Assembly: GCA_040388605.1 (NCBI GenBank)
Contig: JAZKBN010000037.1
Span: forward strand, 1 to 64,000
Length of the DNA stretch: 64,000 bases
Reading direction: 5' to 3'
Origin: JAZKBN01 sp040388605
Lineage (GTDB): Bacteria; Bacteroidota; Bacteroidia; Cytophagales; Flexibacteraceae
Below the pieces are notes generated by a model. That model was not told where the DNA came from, searched no databases, and saw only the letters and a program-made list of their open reading frames with translations. This document shows, piece after piece, positions 35,688-44,896 of the stretch; the stretch's first letter is position 1; each line of letters opens with the position of its first letter. Made by a program: the position numbers and the translations under genes.

Positions 35688-35777
35688 ATGGAAATCAACT
35701 TAAACACTATAGAAAAAACGCTCATCATGGGCCTGCTGTTCAGCATGGCTTTGGTGGTGGCAGTTGTCAGCTTTTAG
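35688..35777 (+). CDS. Possible 29-residue membrane peptide
   Basis: An ATG opens MEINLNTIEKTLIMGLLFSM and the frame ends ALVVAVVSF. A polar head followed by one hydrophobic helix is typical of real single-helix microproteins. No homology is known to me, and a frame of this size can occur by chance. Confidence 0.35.
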   Translation: MEINLNTIEKTLIMGLLFSMALVVAVVSF

Positions 35778-35952
35778 CCTGTAATTTACTGCCTGTTATT
35801 AAAATTATTATACCCGGGCCTGCTTATTTAAGCAGCGATTTTTTATGTTCAATCCCCAACGCATCTTATTTTTTACACACATGGGGTATGGCACATGTTT
35901 AGTATAAGGTATTAATAAACCATGCTGAACAGCATTTACCCACCCTGTTATT

Positions 35953-37089
35953 TTGAAAACTGATGAACATCCGCGCGGGGATAAAACCTTACAGCGCAGC
36001 ACCAACCTGCTTATAATTCTGCTCATATCGGCAGGCGTATTATATTTTGCAAAAGAGCTTTTTGTTCCCGTATTCCTGGGAATTTTTCTTTCCCTGATGC
36101 TTTACCCAATTACCGCATGGCTTGAAAAGCGCCATGTGCCCAGGGTACTTGCCATATTTATTACTTTCCTGTTGGTTAGCAGTATAATAAGCGGCATAAT
36201 CATGTTTTTTTCAACGCACCTGATTGCGCTGTTTTCTGATGTAAATGTTTTTGTTGCGAAGCTCAGGGCCATGAAAGGTGAATCAGAAACCTGGCTCACT
36301 TTGCATACACCATTAACACGCAAAAAGATTGATGCCATGCTGAACCAAAATACCGATTTAATGGGCAGCGCGGGCAGTATGTTCAGCTCCACGGTTACTT
36401 CGGCAAGCGGGCTGCTTACAACCATTGCCATTACCATGGTTTATACTTTTATGTTCCTGGTTTACCGTACCTCTATCCGCAATTTTATTCTTCTCTATTT
36501 TGAAGGGGCCGATAAAATAAGGGCATCGCATACCCTGCTTGAAATTCAGAAGGTGGCTCAAAACTATACTTTCGGGCTGATTTTGGTAACCCTAACAGTT
36601 GGTACATTAAACACTATAGGCCTGTATTTTATTGGCATAGATTACCCTTTCCTGTTTGGCTTCTTTGCTGCTTTCCTTACCATTATACCTTATATAGGTA
36701 CCATTACAGGCAGTGTGTTGCCTGCCGCCTATGCCTTTCTTACCTACGAAAGCCATTGGAAACCGGCATTGGTAATAATGCTCTTTTTTACCGTTCAGCA
36801 GCTGGAAGGCAATTTTATAAGCCCTAAAATTTTGGGCAGCCGTGTGAGTGTAAATGCCTTGTTTGCCTTTACTGCATTGCTGGTAGGCGGTTTTTTCTGG
36901 GGTGTTCCGGGTATGATTCTCAGCATTCCTTATACAGCCATGATGAAAGTTGTGTTCTGTAACATAGAAAGCCTGTTAAAATATGGCCACCTCATAAGCG
37001 ATGAATTTATAGATCGCGATTTCGGGGAATTCAGGGTTACCCAAATTACGCAGGTTAATATTCTGAAGCGCAGGAAGAATATTAAATAG
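35953..37089 (+). CDS. AI-2E family transporter (UPF0118)
   Basis: A 378-residue membrane protein with the usual eight-helix pattern: LLIILLISAGVLYFAKELF, then VPVFLGIFLSLMLYPITAWLEKR near the start. A long soluble stretch at about 95-140 is followed by the conserved PFLFGFFAAFLTIIPYIGTI and EGNFISPKILGSRV near 230-300. Family members include TqsA (autoinducer-2 export) and Na+/H+ antiporters, so the substrate is not predictable. There is no in-frame ATG near the start; TTG at 35953 is the best choice, since an in-frame TGA lies 25 bp upstream. Confidence 0.87.
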   Translation: MKTDEHPRGDKTLQRSTNLLIILLISAGVLYFAKELFVPVFLGIFLSLMLYPITAWLEKRHVPRVLAIFITFLLVSSIISGIIMFFSTHLIALFSDVNVFVAKLRAMKGESETWLTLHTPLTRKKIDAMLNQNTDLMGSAGSMFSSTVTSASGLLTTIAITMVYTFMFLVYRTSIRNFILLYFEGADKIRASHTLLEIQKVAQNYTFGLILVTLTVGTLNTIGLYFIGIDYPFLFGFFAAFLTIIPYIGTITGSVLPAAYAFLTYESHWKPALVIMLFFTVQQLEGNFISPKILGSRVSVNALFAFTALLVGGFFWGVPGMILSIPYTAMMKVVFCNIESLLKYGHLISDEFIDRDFGEFRVTQITQVNILKRRKNIK

Positions 37090-37218
37090 CTCCCTTTTTC
37101 CACGATTTGTGGCCGTTGGCCTGCATTTATACAGGTAGTTTCAGGGGTATGGAATTTGCAGGTTCCGGCTTAGCGGCCAATGATGCCCTAAACCAACATA
37201 CCCCGAAAGAAGGAAATT

Positions 37219-37464
37219 ATGAAAACCGAGTTGATAAACGAGATTAACAGGCTTGTGGTGGAAATCAGGGAAAAGCACCCTGAGCTGTATAAGTACCTCG
37301 ACGAAGAATCTATAACCCTGCCCGATATGGCCGACCCCGAAGTGGAAGATCAAAAGCTGAGGGAATACATAGACTATCTTAAAAGCATCCCGAAAAAATA
37401 TGGCGTCAATAAACCCATGCATAATTCCGATATGGCTGTTGACCCTGATAATAACCCAATGTAA
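37219..37464 (+). CDS. Small acidic conserved-looking protein
   Basis: An 81-residue protein without signal or membrane helix. It is mostly helical and acidic (INRLVVEIREKHPELYKYL, then DPEVEDQKLREYIDYLKSIP). No named family is recognised; similar short proteins are found in other Bacteroidota beside stress genes, which is what the context suggests here (SDR, YihY and CsbD follow). Confidence 0.65.
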   Translation: MKTELINEINRLVVEIREKHPELYKYLDEESITLPDMADPEVEDQKLREYIDYLKSIPKKYGVNKPMHNSDMAVDPDNNPM

Positions 37465-37535
37465 AAGCCGGTCCGGAAGCCTTAAACTCTCCGGTATAAA
37501 CCTGTTAAACTGAACCTATTAATCCACCGGAAGCC

Positions 37536-38411
37536 ATGCATACACAGGAAGCCATGCTTAAGCATGATAAGAAGCCACCCCAAACCCAAAGGGCCCCCGG
37601 CAGGGAATCTGATATGATTCCTGAGCCTATTGTGATAAGGGAAAGTTACCGTGGTTCGGGTAAGCTTGAAAACAAGATAGCCCTTATTACCGGCGGCGAC
37701 AGCGGAATAGGACGTTCTGTAGCCGTACACTTTGCAAGGGAAGGAGCCGATGTAGCCATAGTTTACCTGCCTGAAGAAGAGGAAGATGCGCTCATAACCC
37801 GCGAAATGGTAGGTAACGAAGGCCGTAAATGCCTTTTGCTTTCCGGCGATTTAAAAGAGCGGAAATTCTGCAAGGCCGTAGTTAAGGAAACAATTAAGCA
37901 GTTCGGGAAGCTGAATATTTTGGTGAACAATGCCGGTGAGCAGCATCCCGAGGAAGATTTCATGGATATTGACCCTGATATTATGGAAGAAACTTTCCGA
38001 ACCAATATCTTCGCCATGATACTTACTGCACAGGCAGCAGTTCCCCACATGACCGACGGCGATTGCATAATAAACTGCGCAAGCGTTACAGCATACCGCG
38101 GCAGCCAAAGCCTTGTTGATTACAGCAGCACCAAGGGAGCAATAGTTGCTTTCACCCGTGCCCTTTCCGGTCAGCTCGCTGAAAAGAAAATAAGGGTAAA
38201 CGGCGTAGCCCCCGGGCCCATCTGGACTCCTTTAATACCAAGTACTTTCAAAGGCGAGAAAGTGAGCAAATTCGGGCAGGATACACCTATGGGAAGGGCA
38301 GGGCAGCCCTGCGAAGTGGCACCCGCCTTTGTTTTCCTGGCCTGCGATGATGCAAGTTATATTACAGGTCAATTCATACATCCTAATGGCGGCACTGTGC
38401 TGAATACCTAA
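37536..38411 (+). CDS. SDR-family oxidoreductase (general stress protein 39 / YghA type)
   Basis: A 291-residue short-chain dehydrogenase. The cofactor loop is TGGDSGIGRSVAVHFAREGA (about residues 49-68), NNAG follows near 130, and the catalytic Tyr and Lys lie in DYSSTKGAIVAFTRAL (about 193-208). An N-terminal extension of about 45 residues rich in Pro and charged residues is typical of the YghA/GSP39 subgroup, which is often stress induced. The substrate is unknown. A hairpin at 38436-38472 follows. Confidence 0.9.
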   Translation: MHTQEAMLKHDKKPPQTQRAPGRESDMIPEPIVIRESYRGSGKLENKIALITGGDSGIGRSVAVHFAREGADVAIVYLPEEEEDALITREMVGNEGRKCLLLSGDLKERKFCKAVVKETIKQFGKLNILVNNAGEQHPEEDFMDIDPDIMEETFRTNIFAMILTAQAAVPHMTDGDCIINCASVTAYRGSQSLVDYSSTKGAIVAFTRALSGQLAEKKIRVNGVAPGPIWTPLIPSTFKGEKVSKFGQDTPMGRAGQPCEVAPAFVFLACDDASYITGQFIHPNGGTVLNT

Positions 38412-38435
38412 AAAACCCCATCTTAAATAATTATA

Positions 38436-38472
38436 AAGGCAAAGGAATGCAGGCGTATCCTTTGCCTTTCAC
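38436..38472 (+). terminator. Terminator of the SDR gene
   Basis: AAAGGCAAAGGA pairs perfectly with TCCTTTGCCTTT around an 11-base loop. The T run is short. Confidence 0.65.
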
Positions 38473-38511
38473 ATTAAAATCAATTTAATTCGCCACAGAT
38501 CAACATCAGCA

Positions 38512-39495
38512 ATGGCAGTTTCAGAAGATAAAGCAATACAAACAACACAGCCCCCGGTTAAAAATCAACAACCCTATATGCGGGCCAAAAGCCGCGAAAT
38601 ATGGCAGGTAACCAAGGTAACCTTTAACCGATGGCTTGATATTAACCCCTTTATGCTGAGTGCCGCGCTGTCGTACTACGCAATTTTTTCTTTACCGGCC
38701 CTGCTGGTTACAGTTATTGCTATTTCGGGTTTCCTGTTTGGTAAAGAGGCCGTTAACGGGGAGATTTATTCGCAGGTTAAAGAATTTATAGGTCCTGAAG
38801 GGGCTAAACAGGTACAGGAAATGGTGAAGAACGCCGGTAAAAGCCAAAATTCTTTCCTTGCCGGTGTAATCAGTATTATAACCATCATCATTAGCGCAAC
38901 TGCCTTATTCATACAAATGCAGGCATCGCTTAACCTGATTTGGGGAGTTACCGTAAAACCCGGCCGCGCAATCTGGACATACCTTCGCGACAGGATGTTC
39001 AGCTTCGGAATGGTGGCTTCTTTGGCCTTCCTGCTTCTTATTTCGCTGGTTATAAGCTCATTGCTTGCAGCCCTGAGCGGTTATATAGAAAAGCACCTTT
39101 CATACGTATCTAATATTGTATTGTACCTGATGGATGTATGTATATCGTTGGGCATATACGTGGTGCTTTTCGCGCTCATCTATAAAATTCTGCCTGATGT
39201 TAAAATACGCTGGAAGGAAGTTTGGATAGGTTCATTCGCCACTGCGGTTTTATTCGACATAGGTAAATTCCTGATTGGCTTTTACCTTGGTAAAAGCGAT
39301 CCCGGCAGCACTTACGGGGCAGCGGGAAGCATTATTTTGGTATTGCTTTGGGTTTCATACAGCAGCCTTATTTTATTCCTCGGCGCTGTTTTTACAAAAG
39401 TTTATGCCGAAACCTACGGGCGGGAGCTGGAGCCTGCTGACTATGCAATCCGTATAGCCATACCGGTTGATCCTGCCAAGGCCGTTAAGGCTTAG
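38512..39495 (+). CDS. YihY/virulence factor BrkB family membrane protein
   Basis: A 327-residue integral membrane protein with about six helices. The family pattern begins with MLSAALSYYAIFSLPALLV near residue 44. The conserved GAAGSIILVLLWVSYSSLILFLGAVFTKVYAE lies at about 264-295. Members are exporter-like or envelope proteins of uncertain function. An N-terminal polar segment of about 40 residues precedes the first helix. It ends in the strongest hairpin of the window. Confidence 0.88.
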   Translation: MAVSEDKAIQTTQPPVKNQQPYMRAKSREIWQVTKVTFNRWLDINPFMLSAALSYYAIFSLPALLVTVIAISGFLFGKEAVNGEIYSQVKEFIGPEGAKQVQEMVKNAGKSQNSFLAGVISIITIIISATALFIQMQASLNLIWGVTVKPGRAIWTYLRDRMFSFGMVASLAFLLLISLVISSLLAALSGYIEKHLSYVSNIVLYLMDVCISLGIYVVLFALIYKILPDVKIRWKEVWIGSFATAVLFDIGKFLIGFYLGKSDPGSTYGAAGSIILVLLWVSYSSLILFLGAVFTKVYAETYGRELEPADYAIRIAIPVDPAKAVKA

Positions 39496-39511
39496 TTAAA
39501 TCTATGTTAGT

Positions 39512-39566
39512 ATTAAGGCCAAAAGAGGCGCCGGATTCAAAACCCGGCGCCTCTTTTGGCCTTAAT
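39512..39566. terminator. Very strong bidirectional terminator
   Basis: A 23-bp perfect stem (39512-39534 with 39544-39566, core AAGGCCAAAAGAGGCGCCGG) around a 9-base loop between the convergent YihY and CsbD genes. Confidence 0.9.
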
Positions 39567-39581
39567 CAGAAGCAGGATCTG

Positions 39582-39767
39582 TTATAAGCTTTTCAGCCAT
39601 TTAACCACTTCATCGCGGGTCTTACCCAGCTTTTGCTGAATGCGGCCAACTGTTTCATCGTCTTTGCCTTCTTCCCAGGCAAGATCGTCATCGGTAAGGT
39701 CGCCATAAGCTTGTTTGGCTTTACCTTTTAATTCATTCCATCGTCCTTTAAAATCGAGGGTATCCAT
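39582..39767 (-). CDS. CsbD family stress protein
   Basis: A 61-residue protein with the CsbD pattern: FKGRWNELKGKAKQAYGDLT (residues 5-24), then a helical GRIQQKLGKTRDEVVKWL. CsbD proteins are small, soluble and general-stress induced; the molecular role is not known. It is a single gene. Confidence 0.88.
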   Translation of the reverse strand: MDTLDFKGRWNELKGKAKQAYGDLTDDDLAWEEGKDDETVGRIQQKLGKTRDEVVKWLKSL

Positions 39768-40162
39768 AGTTTTTTTGTTTTTGGTGGTTTATTTACCAGG
39801 TCTTTAACCTTGCTTTATTGCTGCCTATGTTTTTCCACAAACAGCGTTTCATATCTACCTGATAATATTGTGCCCTTTTAGCATGCATTAAGAAATTTCC
39901 CCGTTTTATGCCTCACCTTAACTTTTGAATTTTAACCAACTAATATTCCTGATTTTCATAGGTTTTAAATTATGCAAGAACTTTATGCCCACGAATTAAA
40001 CTATTACCCAATAAATGCAATTTTGTTTGGGGTAATCATTCCCCGTTTTTTTAATCGGGATTTTTATTGTAAGTATAATGTATTGATTTACAAGACGTTA
40101 ACCATGTTCGTTTTCTAAGGCATAATTTTTCTTGTTAAAAGTTTGCCAAAGCGGCTTTTAAT
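39768..40162. other. Gene-free 395 bp upstream of the mla operon
   Basis: An AT-rich leader. Two mutually exclusive stems share the CCCC block: GGGG...CCCC at 40029-40044 and CCCG...CGGG at 40042-40059, the latter with a run of T in the loop. They lie about 100 bp before mlaE and could form an attenuator-like switch, but this is speculative. No gene is seen. Confidence 0.4.
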
Positions 40163-40987
40163 ATGACAAAATCTACCAAAAAAGGCGGCGCAGCGGCGGC
40201 AGTTGCCGCGCCGGCACCAACACCCGGGGCCTTCAGCAGCTTTCTTGAAGAACTAAGCGGAATTACTTTATTCGGCCTGAAGTTCCTGCGTGAATTCTGG
40301 CGTCCTCCTTACGAATTTAAGCAGGTGATACAGCAATGCTATCACATAGGTTACCAGAGTGTTGGCATAATAAGTATTACCGGGTTTATTATGGGCCTTG
40401 TGCTTACGCTGCAATCTCAGCCTACCCTGAAAGAATTCGGTGCCGAAAGCATGTTGCCGGCCATGGTGTCGGTAAGTATTGTGCGTGAGATAGGGCCAAT
40501 TATTGCGGCCCTCATTTTTGCAGGTAAAGTTGGCTCGGGTATTGGCGCCGAGTTGGGCTCAATGAAAGTTACCGAGCAGATAGATGCCATGGAAGTATCG
40601 GCAACCAACCCCTTCCACTATTTGGTTGTAACCCGCATACTGGCAACCACCTTAATGCTCCCCATTCTTGTTTTCTATACCGATGCCATTGCGCTCATTG
40701 GCGGCTATGTAGGCGTTAACATTTCACAGGATGTTGATTACAGGCTTTTCATATCCATGTGCTTCGACGCCCTTGAGTTCAGCGATGTTGTTCCGGCTAC
40801 TATAAAAACCTTCTTCTTCGGTTATGCCGTAGGTGTTATAGGCTGCTTTAAAGGCTATAATACTGAAGACGGCACCATGGGGGTAGGCAAATCTGCCAAC
40901 TCGGCTGTGGTGGTAAGCATGCTTTCAGTTTTCGTGCTCGATATGCTGGCTGTGCAAATGCAGCAGATTTATTTTAACAATAACTAA
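40163..40987 (+). CDS. mlaE: MlaE-family ABC transporter permease
   Basis: A 274-residue inner-membrane permease of a lipid (phospholipid) ABC transporter. After an Ala/Pro-rich N-terminus, an interfacial helix leads to the core SVSIVREIGPIIAALIFAGKVGSGIGAELG (about residues 107-136), the signature of the family. The conserved MKVTEQIDAMEVSATNPFHYLVVTR follows. The operon with mlaF and mlaD shows its role in moving phospholipids between the inner membrane and the periplasmic MCE shuttle. No mlaA, mlaB or mlaC gene is nearby. Confidence 0.92.
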   Translation: MTKSTKKGGAAAAVAAPAPTPGAFSSFLEELSGITLFGLKFLREFWRPPYEFKQVIQQCYHIGYQSVGIISITGFIMGLVLTLQSQPTLKEFGAESMLPAMVSVSIVREIGPIIAALIFAGKVGSGIGAELGSMKVTEQIDAMEVSATNPFHYLVVTRILATTLMLPILVFYTDAIALIGGYVGVNISQDVDYRLFISMCFDALEFSDVVPATIKTFFFGYAVGVIGCFKGYNTEDGTMGVGKSANSAVVVSMLSVFVLDMLAVQMQQIYFNNN

Positions 40988-41021
40988 GGGTTAACCCGTA
41001 AAACCAAACCATATAAATACC

Positions 41022-41813
41022 ATGGCCGAAAAAACGGAACGTGCCCAATTAGTTAAGCACCACGCCAAACCCGACTTTAAAAGGGACGAAAAGGTTATTC
41101 AGATAGAGCACCTTAAAAAAGCTTTCGGCTCTAAGGAAGTGCTTAAAGATATTAACCTTGAGCTCTTTAAAGGCGAGAATATAGTAATACTTGGGAAGTC
41201 GGGCACCGGTAAATCAGTACTTATTAAGTGTATTGTAGGCCTTATTACGCCCGATGCCGGTATGCTGAATGTTCTTGGTAAAGATGTGCCTAAGCTCGAT
41301 GAAAAAGGCATGACTGACCTGCGACGCAGGGTAGGCTTTCTTTTCCAAAGTGCAGCCTTATACGACAGTATGAACGTTTTCGAGAACCTGATTTTCCCGC
41401 TTGATCGCAACAAAACAGATCTCGACGATGCTGAAAAGAAAAAGTTGGCCGAGGAAGCCCTCGTAAATGTGGGCCTGAAAGATGCCATGTTTAAAATGCC
41501 TTCTGAGCTTTCAGGGGGCATGCGCAAACGCATAGGCCTTGCCCGCACCCTGATTTTAAAACCGGAAATAATGCTTTACGATGAGCCCACCACCGGCCTG
41601 GATCCGGTTACAAGCCGCGAGATAAGCGACCTTATACTGGAAATGCAGGAGAAGTACCAAACATCCAGCATTATTATAACCCACGATATGGCCTGTGCTA
41701 AAATTACAGCCAATCGCCTGAAAGTGCTCAAGGAAGGTGAGTACGTAACCGAGGGAAGCTATGAAGAGCTTGAAAACTCTGATGACCCCTGGGTTCGTGC
41801 CTTCTTTGAATAG
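41022..41813 (+). CDS. mlaF: MlaF-type ABC transporter ATPase
   Basis: A 263-residue ATP-binding subunit. Walker A is ILGKSGTGKSVLIKC (about residues 55-69), the Q-loop follows at FLFQSAAL, the signature is ELSGGMRKRIGLAR (about 163-176), and Walker B is IMLYDEPTTGLDP. The switch His is in IIITHDMA. It powers the MlaE permease encoded 34 bp upstream. An N-terminal extension of about 25 charged residues precedes the core. Confidence 0.93.
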   Translation: MAEKTERAQLVKHHAKPDFKRDEKVIQIEHLKKAFGSKEVLKDINLELFKGENIVILGKSGTGKSVLIKCIVGLITPDAGMLNVLGKDVPKLDEKGMTDLRRRVGFLFQSAALYDSMNVFENLIFPLDRNKTDLDDAEKKKLAEEALVNVGLKDAMFKMPSELSGGMRKRIGLARTLILKPEIMLYDEPTTGLDPVTSREISDLILEMQEKYQTSSIIITHDMACAKITANRLKVLKEGEYVTEGSYEELENSDDPWVRAFFE

Positions 41814-41864
41814 GGGCATAATTAATCAACATCAAATAAAACACTAACAGAAATATTTAATCCT

Positions 41865-42866
41865 ATGAAATCGGGAAAATCAGTAACGCTGGGCCTATTT
41901 GTTGCCGTTGGCATACTCATATTTATTTGCGGTATGTATTACCTGGGCAGGCAAAGAAATTTGTTTGGTTCAAACTTCCGCGTAAGCGGGGTATTTAAAA
42001 ATGTGAACGGCTTGCAGGTGGGCAACAACGTACGCTTTGCCGGCATAAACGTGGGCACCGTTGACCAGATAGATATAATATCTGACACCAACGTGCGCGT
42101 TTTCTTTGTAATAGATGCAAGCGTTCAGAAGTTCATCAAGAAAGATGCTTCGGCCATTATTGGGAACGAGGGTCTGATGGGCAATAAAATCATAAGCCTG
42201 AGTCCGGGCACGCCTAATTCTGAGGTCATGCCCGATAACGGCCAAATACGTACCACCATGCCCGTGGATGTTGATGCCATTCTGTTGAGTGTTAAAGCAA
42301 CCGCTGAAAACGCATCGGCTATTACCGCAGACCTCAGCCAGATTACAAACAGCATTACCAAGGGTCAGGGACTCATTGGAAAACTGATGTACGACCAAAA
42401 ATTTGCCAATAACTTCGACAAGACTATGGTTAACGTGCGTAACAGTTCAGGCAATTTGAACGAGGTTATTGTAAGCAGCAAAGATATAATTGAGGCTACC
42501 AAGCATAGCTTTTTGCTCCGCCGCTACTTCCGTAAAAAACAAAAAGAAGGCGATAAAGCTGCTGCTGCAGATGTAGATGACGACGACGAGGATGACAGGA
42601 ATTTCTTCCAAAAGCTTTTTACCAAAAAAGACAAAGGCGATAAAACCGACAATGCAGATGATGCGCCCGAAGTAAAGCCCGATGATGCCGCCGCTAAAAA
42701 AGCTGCTGAAGCAGAGCGCAAAAAAATTGAAAAAGAAGAAAAGGAATACAAGGAACAGCAGGATAAGCTGGATGCCGAGAACAAGAAAAAACAGGAAGAG
42801 CTTAATAAAAAGCGCGAGCAAATTGAAAAGCGCAAAGCAGCCCTGAATATTGACTCAGGTAAATAA
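41865..42866 (+). CDS. mlaD: MlaD-like MCE protein with long charged tail
   Basis: A 333-residue protein with one N-terminal membrane anchor (VTLGLFVAVGILIFICGMYYL). The MCE domain spans about residues 35-115 (FKNVNGLQVGNNVRFAGINVG). A helical stretch (about 140-215) ends in a long, extremely charged C-terminal region (about 220-333): an Asp-rich patch ADVDDDDEDD, then Lys/Glu coiled coil. MCE proteins form hexameric lipid tunnels. The charged tail is unusual and would reach far into the periplasm. A hairpin follows at 42897-42927. Confidence 0.87.
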   Translation: MKSGKSVTLGLFVAVGILIFICGMYYLGRQRNLFGSNFRVSGVFKNVNGLQVGNNVRFAGINVGTVDQIDIISDTNVRVFFVIDASVQKFIKKDASAIIGNEGLMGNKIISLSPGTPNSEVMPDNGQIRTTMPVDVDAILLSVKATAENASAITADLSQITNSITKGQGLIGKLMYDQKFANNFDKTMVNVRNSSGNLNEVIVSSKDIIEATKHSFLLRRYFRKKQKEGDKAAAADVDDDDEDDRNFFQKLFTKKDKGDKTDNADDAPEVKPDDAAAKKAAEAERKKIEKEEKEYKEQQDKLDAENKKKQEELNKKREQIEKRKAALNIDSGK

Positions 42867-42896
42867 TCCCTGCTTTATATAAACCACGTGAAAATT

Positions 42897-42927
42897 AAGC
42901 CCGGCAAATGCCCGGGCTTTTTTTATA
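42897..42927 (+). terminator. Terminator of the mlaEFD operon
   Basis: AAGCCCGG pairs with CCGGGCTT around a 7-base loop, followed by seven or more T. Confidence 0.88.
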
Positions 42928-42981
42928 ATTTGCCGGCGGGTTTATACTTTCTTCCGGGCAAACCCATTAAACAGCAGCAGA

Positions 42982-44076
42982 ATGCAGATTAGAGAAATAA
43001 TACAATCGCTGGAAAGGCTGGCGCCGCCGGCTTACCAGGAAAGCTACGATAATTCGGGCCTCATTTGCGGCAGTGCTGACAATGAGCTGACCGGCGTACT
43101 GGTAACCTTAGACTGCACAGAGCCTGTTATTGAAGAAGCAATTCGCCGGGGCTGCAATTTAGTGGTGGCACATCACCCCATAGTTTTTAAGGGGTTAAAG
43201 CGTTTGAACGGCAAAAACTACGTTGAAAGAACAGTAATAAACGCAATCAGGGCCGGTGTGGCTATTTATGCCATACACACCAATCTTGACCATGTTCAGC
43301 AAGGCGTAAGCAAGCGCATGGCCGATAAATTAGGACTTACTGGTGCCCGTATTTTGCAACCCAAACGCGGTTTCCTGCGTAAGCTTACAGTTTTTGTACC
43401 TGAAGAAAACCAGGATACTTTGCTTGCCGCATTGCACAAAGCCGGGGCAGGCACCATAGGCAAATACAGTAACTGCAGCTTTACCGTTAAGGGCACCGGC
43501 CGTTTTTTACCCGGTTCTGATGCCAATCCGTCTTTAGGTGAAAAGGGCAAATCAGAAGCTGTGCCTGAAAGCCGTATAGAGGTAATTTTACCTTTCAATA
43601 CAGAGGCTTCGGTGTTGGCAGCCATGCGGAAAGCGCATCCTTATGAAGAAGTTGCTTACTACCTTCAAACCCTTGAAAACGAGTGGCAGGATGTGGGAGC
43701 CGGTATGGTGGGTAATTTGCCGGAACCTATGGAAACCATGGCCTTTCTTCAAAAAGTTAAAGATACTTTCGGGGCAGGCTGTTTGCGACATACCGAGGTT
43801 CTGAAACCGACAGTCCGCCGCATTGCACTATGCGGGGGAAGCGGCAGCTTCCTGCTCCGGGATGCAATTAGTGCCGGGGCCGATGTTTATATTACAGCTG
43901 ACTTTAAATATCATGAATTTTTTGACGCTGAAAACCATGTAGTTATAGCGGATATAGGCCATTTTGAGAGCGAACAATATACGAAGGATTTACTTTTTGA
44001 GCATTTAAAGGAAAAATTCGCTAATATTGCGGTCTGTTTTTCGGAAACCGAAACCAATCCCGTCAGATACCTATAA
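42982..44076 (+). CDS. Nif3-like dinuclear metal-centre protein
   Basis: A 364-residue protein of the Nif3/GTP cyclohydrolase I type 2-like family. Metal-binding motifs are NLVVAHHPIVFKGLKRL (about residues 57-73) and, near the end, VVIADIGHFESEQYTKDLL with His and Glu. A middle insertion (about 130-230; PYEEVAYYLQTLEN) is the PII-like domain often present in this family. Members form toroidal hexamers; their reaction is not settled. The stop codon is immediately followed by the ATG of the zinc-ribbon gene, so the two are co-translated, a pairing common in Bacteroidota. Confidence 0.88.
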   Translation: MQIREIIQSLERLAPPAYQESYDNSGLICGSADNELTGVLVTLDCTEPVIEEAIRRGCNLVVAHHPIVFKGLKRLNGKNYVERTVINAIRAGVAIYAIHTNLDHVQQGVSKRMADKLGLTGARILQPKRGFLRKLTVFVPEENQDTLLAALHKAGAGTIGKYSNCSFTVKGTGRFLPGSDANPSLGEKGKSEAVPESRIEVILPFNTEASVLAAMRKAHPYEEVAYYLQTLENEWQDVGAGMVGNLPEPMETMAFLQKVKDTFGAGCLRHTEVLKPTVRRIALCGGSGSFLLRDAISAGADVYITADFKYHEFFDAENHVVIADIGHFESEQYTKDLLFEHLKEKFANIAVCFSETETNPVRYL

Positions 44077-44829
44077 ATGGAAAATACCGTTGCGCAAAAA
44101 TTGGATGCTCTGCAGCACCTGCAATCCATTGACAGCGAGCTGGATGAGATAAAAAAAATTCGCGGCGACCTGCCCGAAGAAGTGCGTGATCTTGAAGACG
44201 ATATCGTTGGTCAGGAAACCCGCATAGGGCGCTTGAAGCAGGACGTAACCTCCCTGAAAGAGGAAATCAGCAAATACAAGCAGGCCATAAAGGACAGCGA
44301 AAAACTGATTAAGAAATATCAGGAGCAACAGGTTAACGTTCGCAATAACCGCGTATATGATGCCATCAGCAAGGAAATGGAGAGCCAGGGGCTCGACATT
44401 CAAATATTCGAAAAACGAATAAAAGAATGCAACTTCCGCATAGAGCAGAAGGCAGGCGAAATTGAAGTCAATGCCGGCGTTCTTGAAGAGCGTCGTAAAG
44501 ACCTTGATAACAAGCGCGTTGAGCTGGAGCAAATTATGCAGGAAAGCCGCGATGAAGAAGGCAAGCTTGCTGAAAAACGCGATGAAGCCGCTAAGCTGGT
44601 TGATGAGCGTTTATACTACAGCTACAAGCGCTTACGCGAAAACAGCCAGAACGGTCTTGCCGTTGTGCCTGTAAAGCGCGGTGCATGCGGTGGCTGCTTC
44701 AACATGGTTCCGCCTCAGCGCCAGGCCGACATTCGTGAACGCAAAAAGATTATAGTATGTGAGCACTGCGGCCGTATTTTGGCCAACGTAGAAGCGCCTG
44801 AAGTGGAGTTGGCTCGCGCCGCCCGCTAA
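44077..44829 (+). CDS. Coiled-coil zinc-ribbon protein (C4-type)
   Basis: A 250-residue protein. Long coiled-coil helices cover about 1-190 (Lys/Glu-rich heptads such as EEISKYKQAIKDSEKLIKKY). A C-terminal C4 zinc ribbon follows, CGGCFNMVPP and then CEHCGRIL (about residues 205-235). Homologues are predicted nucleic-acid-associated proteins of unknown function. Its coupling to the Nif3-like gene suggests a shared role. Confidence 0.87.
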   Translation: MENTVAQKLDALQHLQSIDSELDEIKKIRGDLPEEVRDLEDDIVGQETRIGRLKQDVTSLKEEISKYKQAIKDSEKLIKKYQEQQVNVRNNRVYDAISKEMESQGLDIQIFEKRIKECNFRIEQKAGEIEVNAGVLEERRKDLDNKRVELEQIMQESRDEEGKLAEKRDEAAKLVDERLYYSYKRLRENSQNGLAVVPVKRGACGGCFNMVPPQRQADIRERKKIIVCEHCGRILANVEAPEVELARAAR

Positions 44830-44896
44830 TTACAGGCAGCAAACGCATACAAATTTATGTTGCCGAATTTTATTCGACAGCTTAAAACAGATTTTC

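Noticed and set aside
42447..42835. Hydrophobic or Ser-rich minus-strand open frames opposite mlaD
   Set aside because: They are antisense images of the Lys/Glu-rich MlaD tail. Phe- and Leu-rich translation is expected from reversed AAA and GAA codons.
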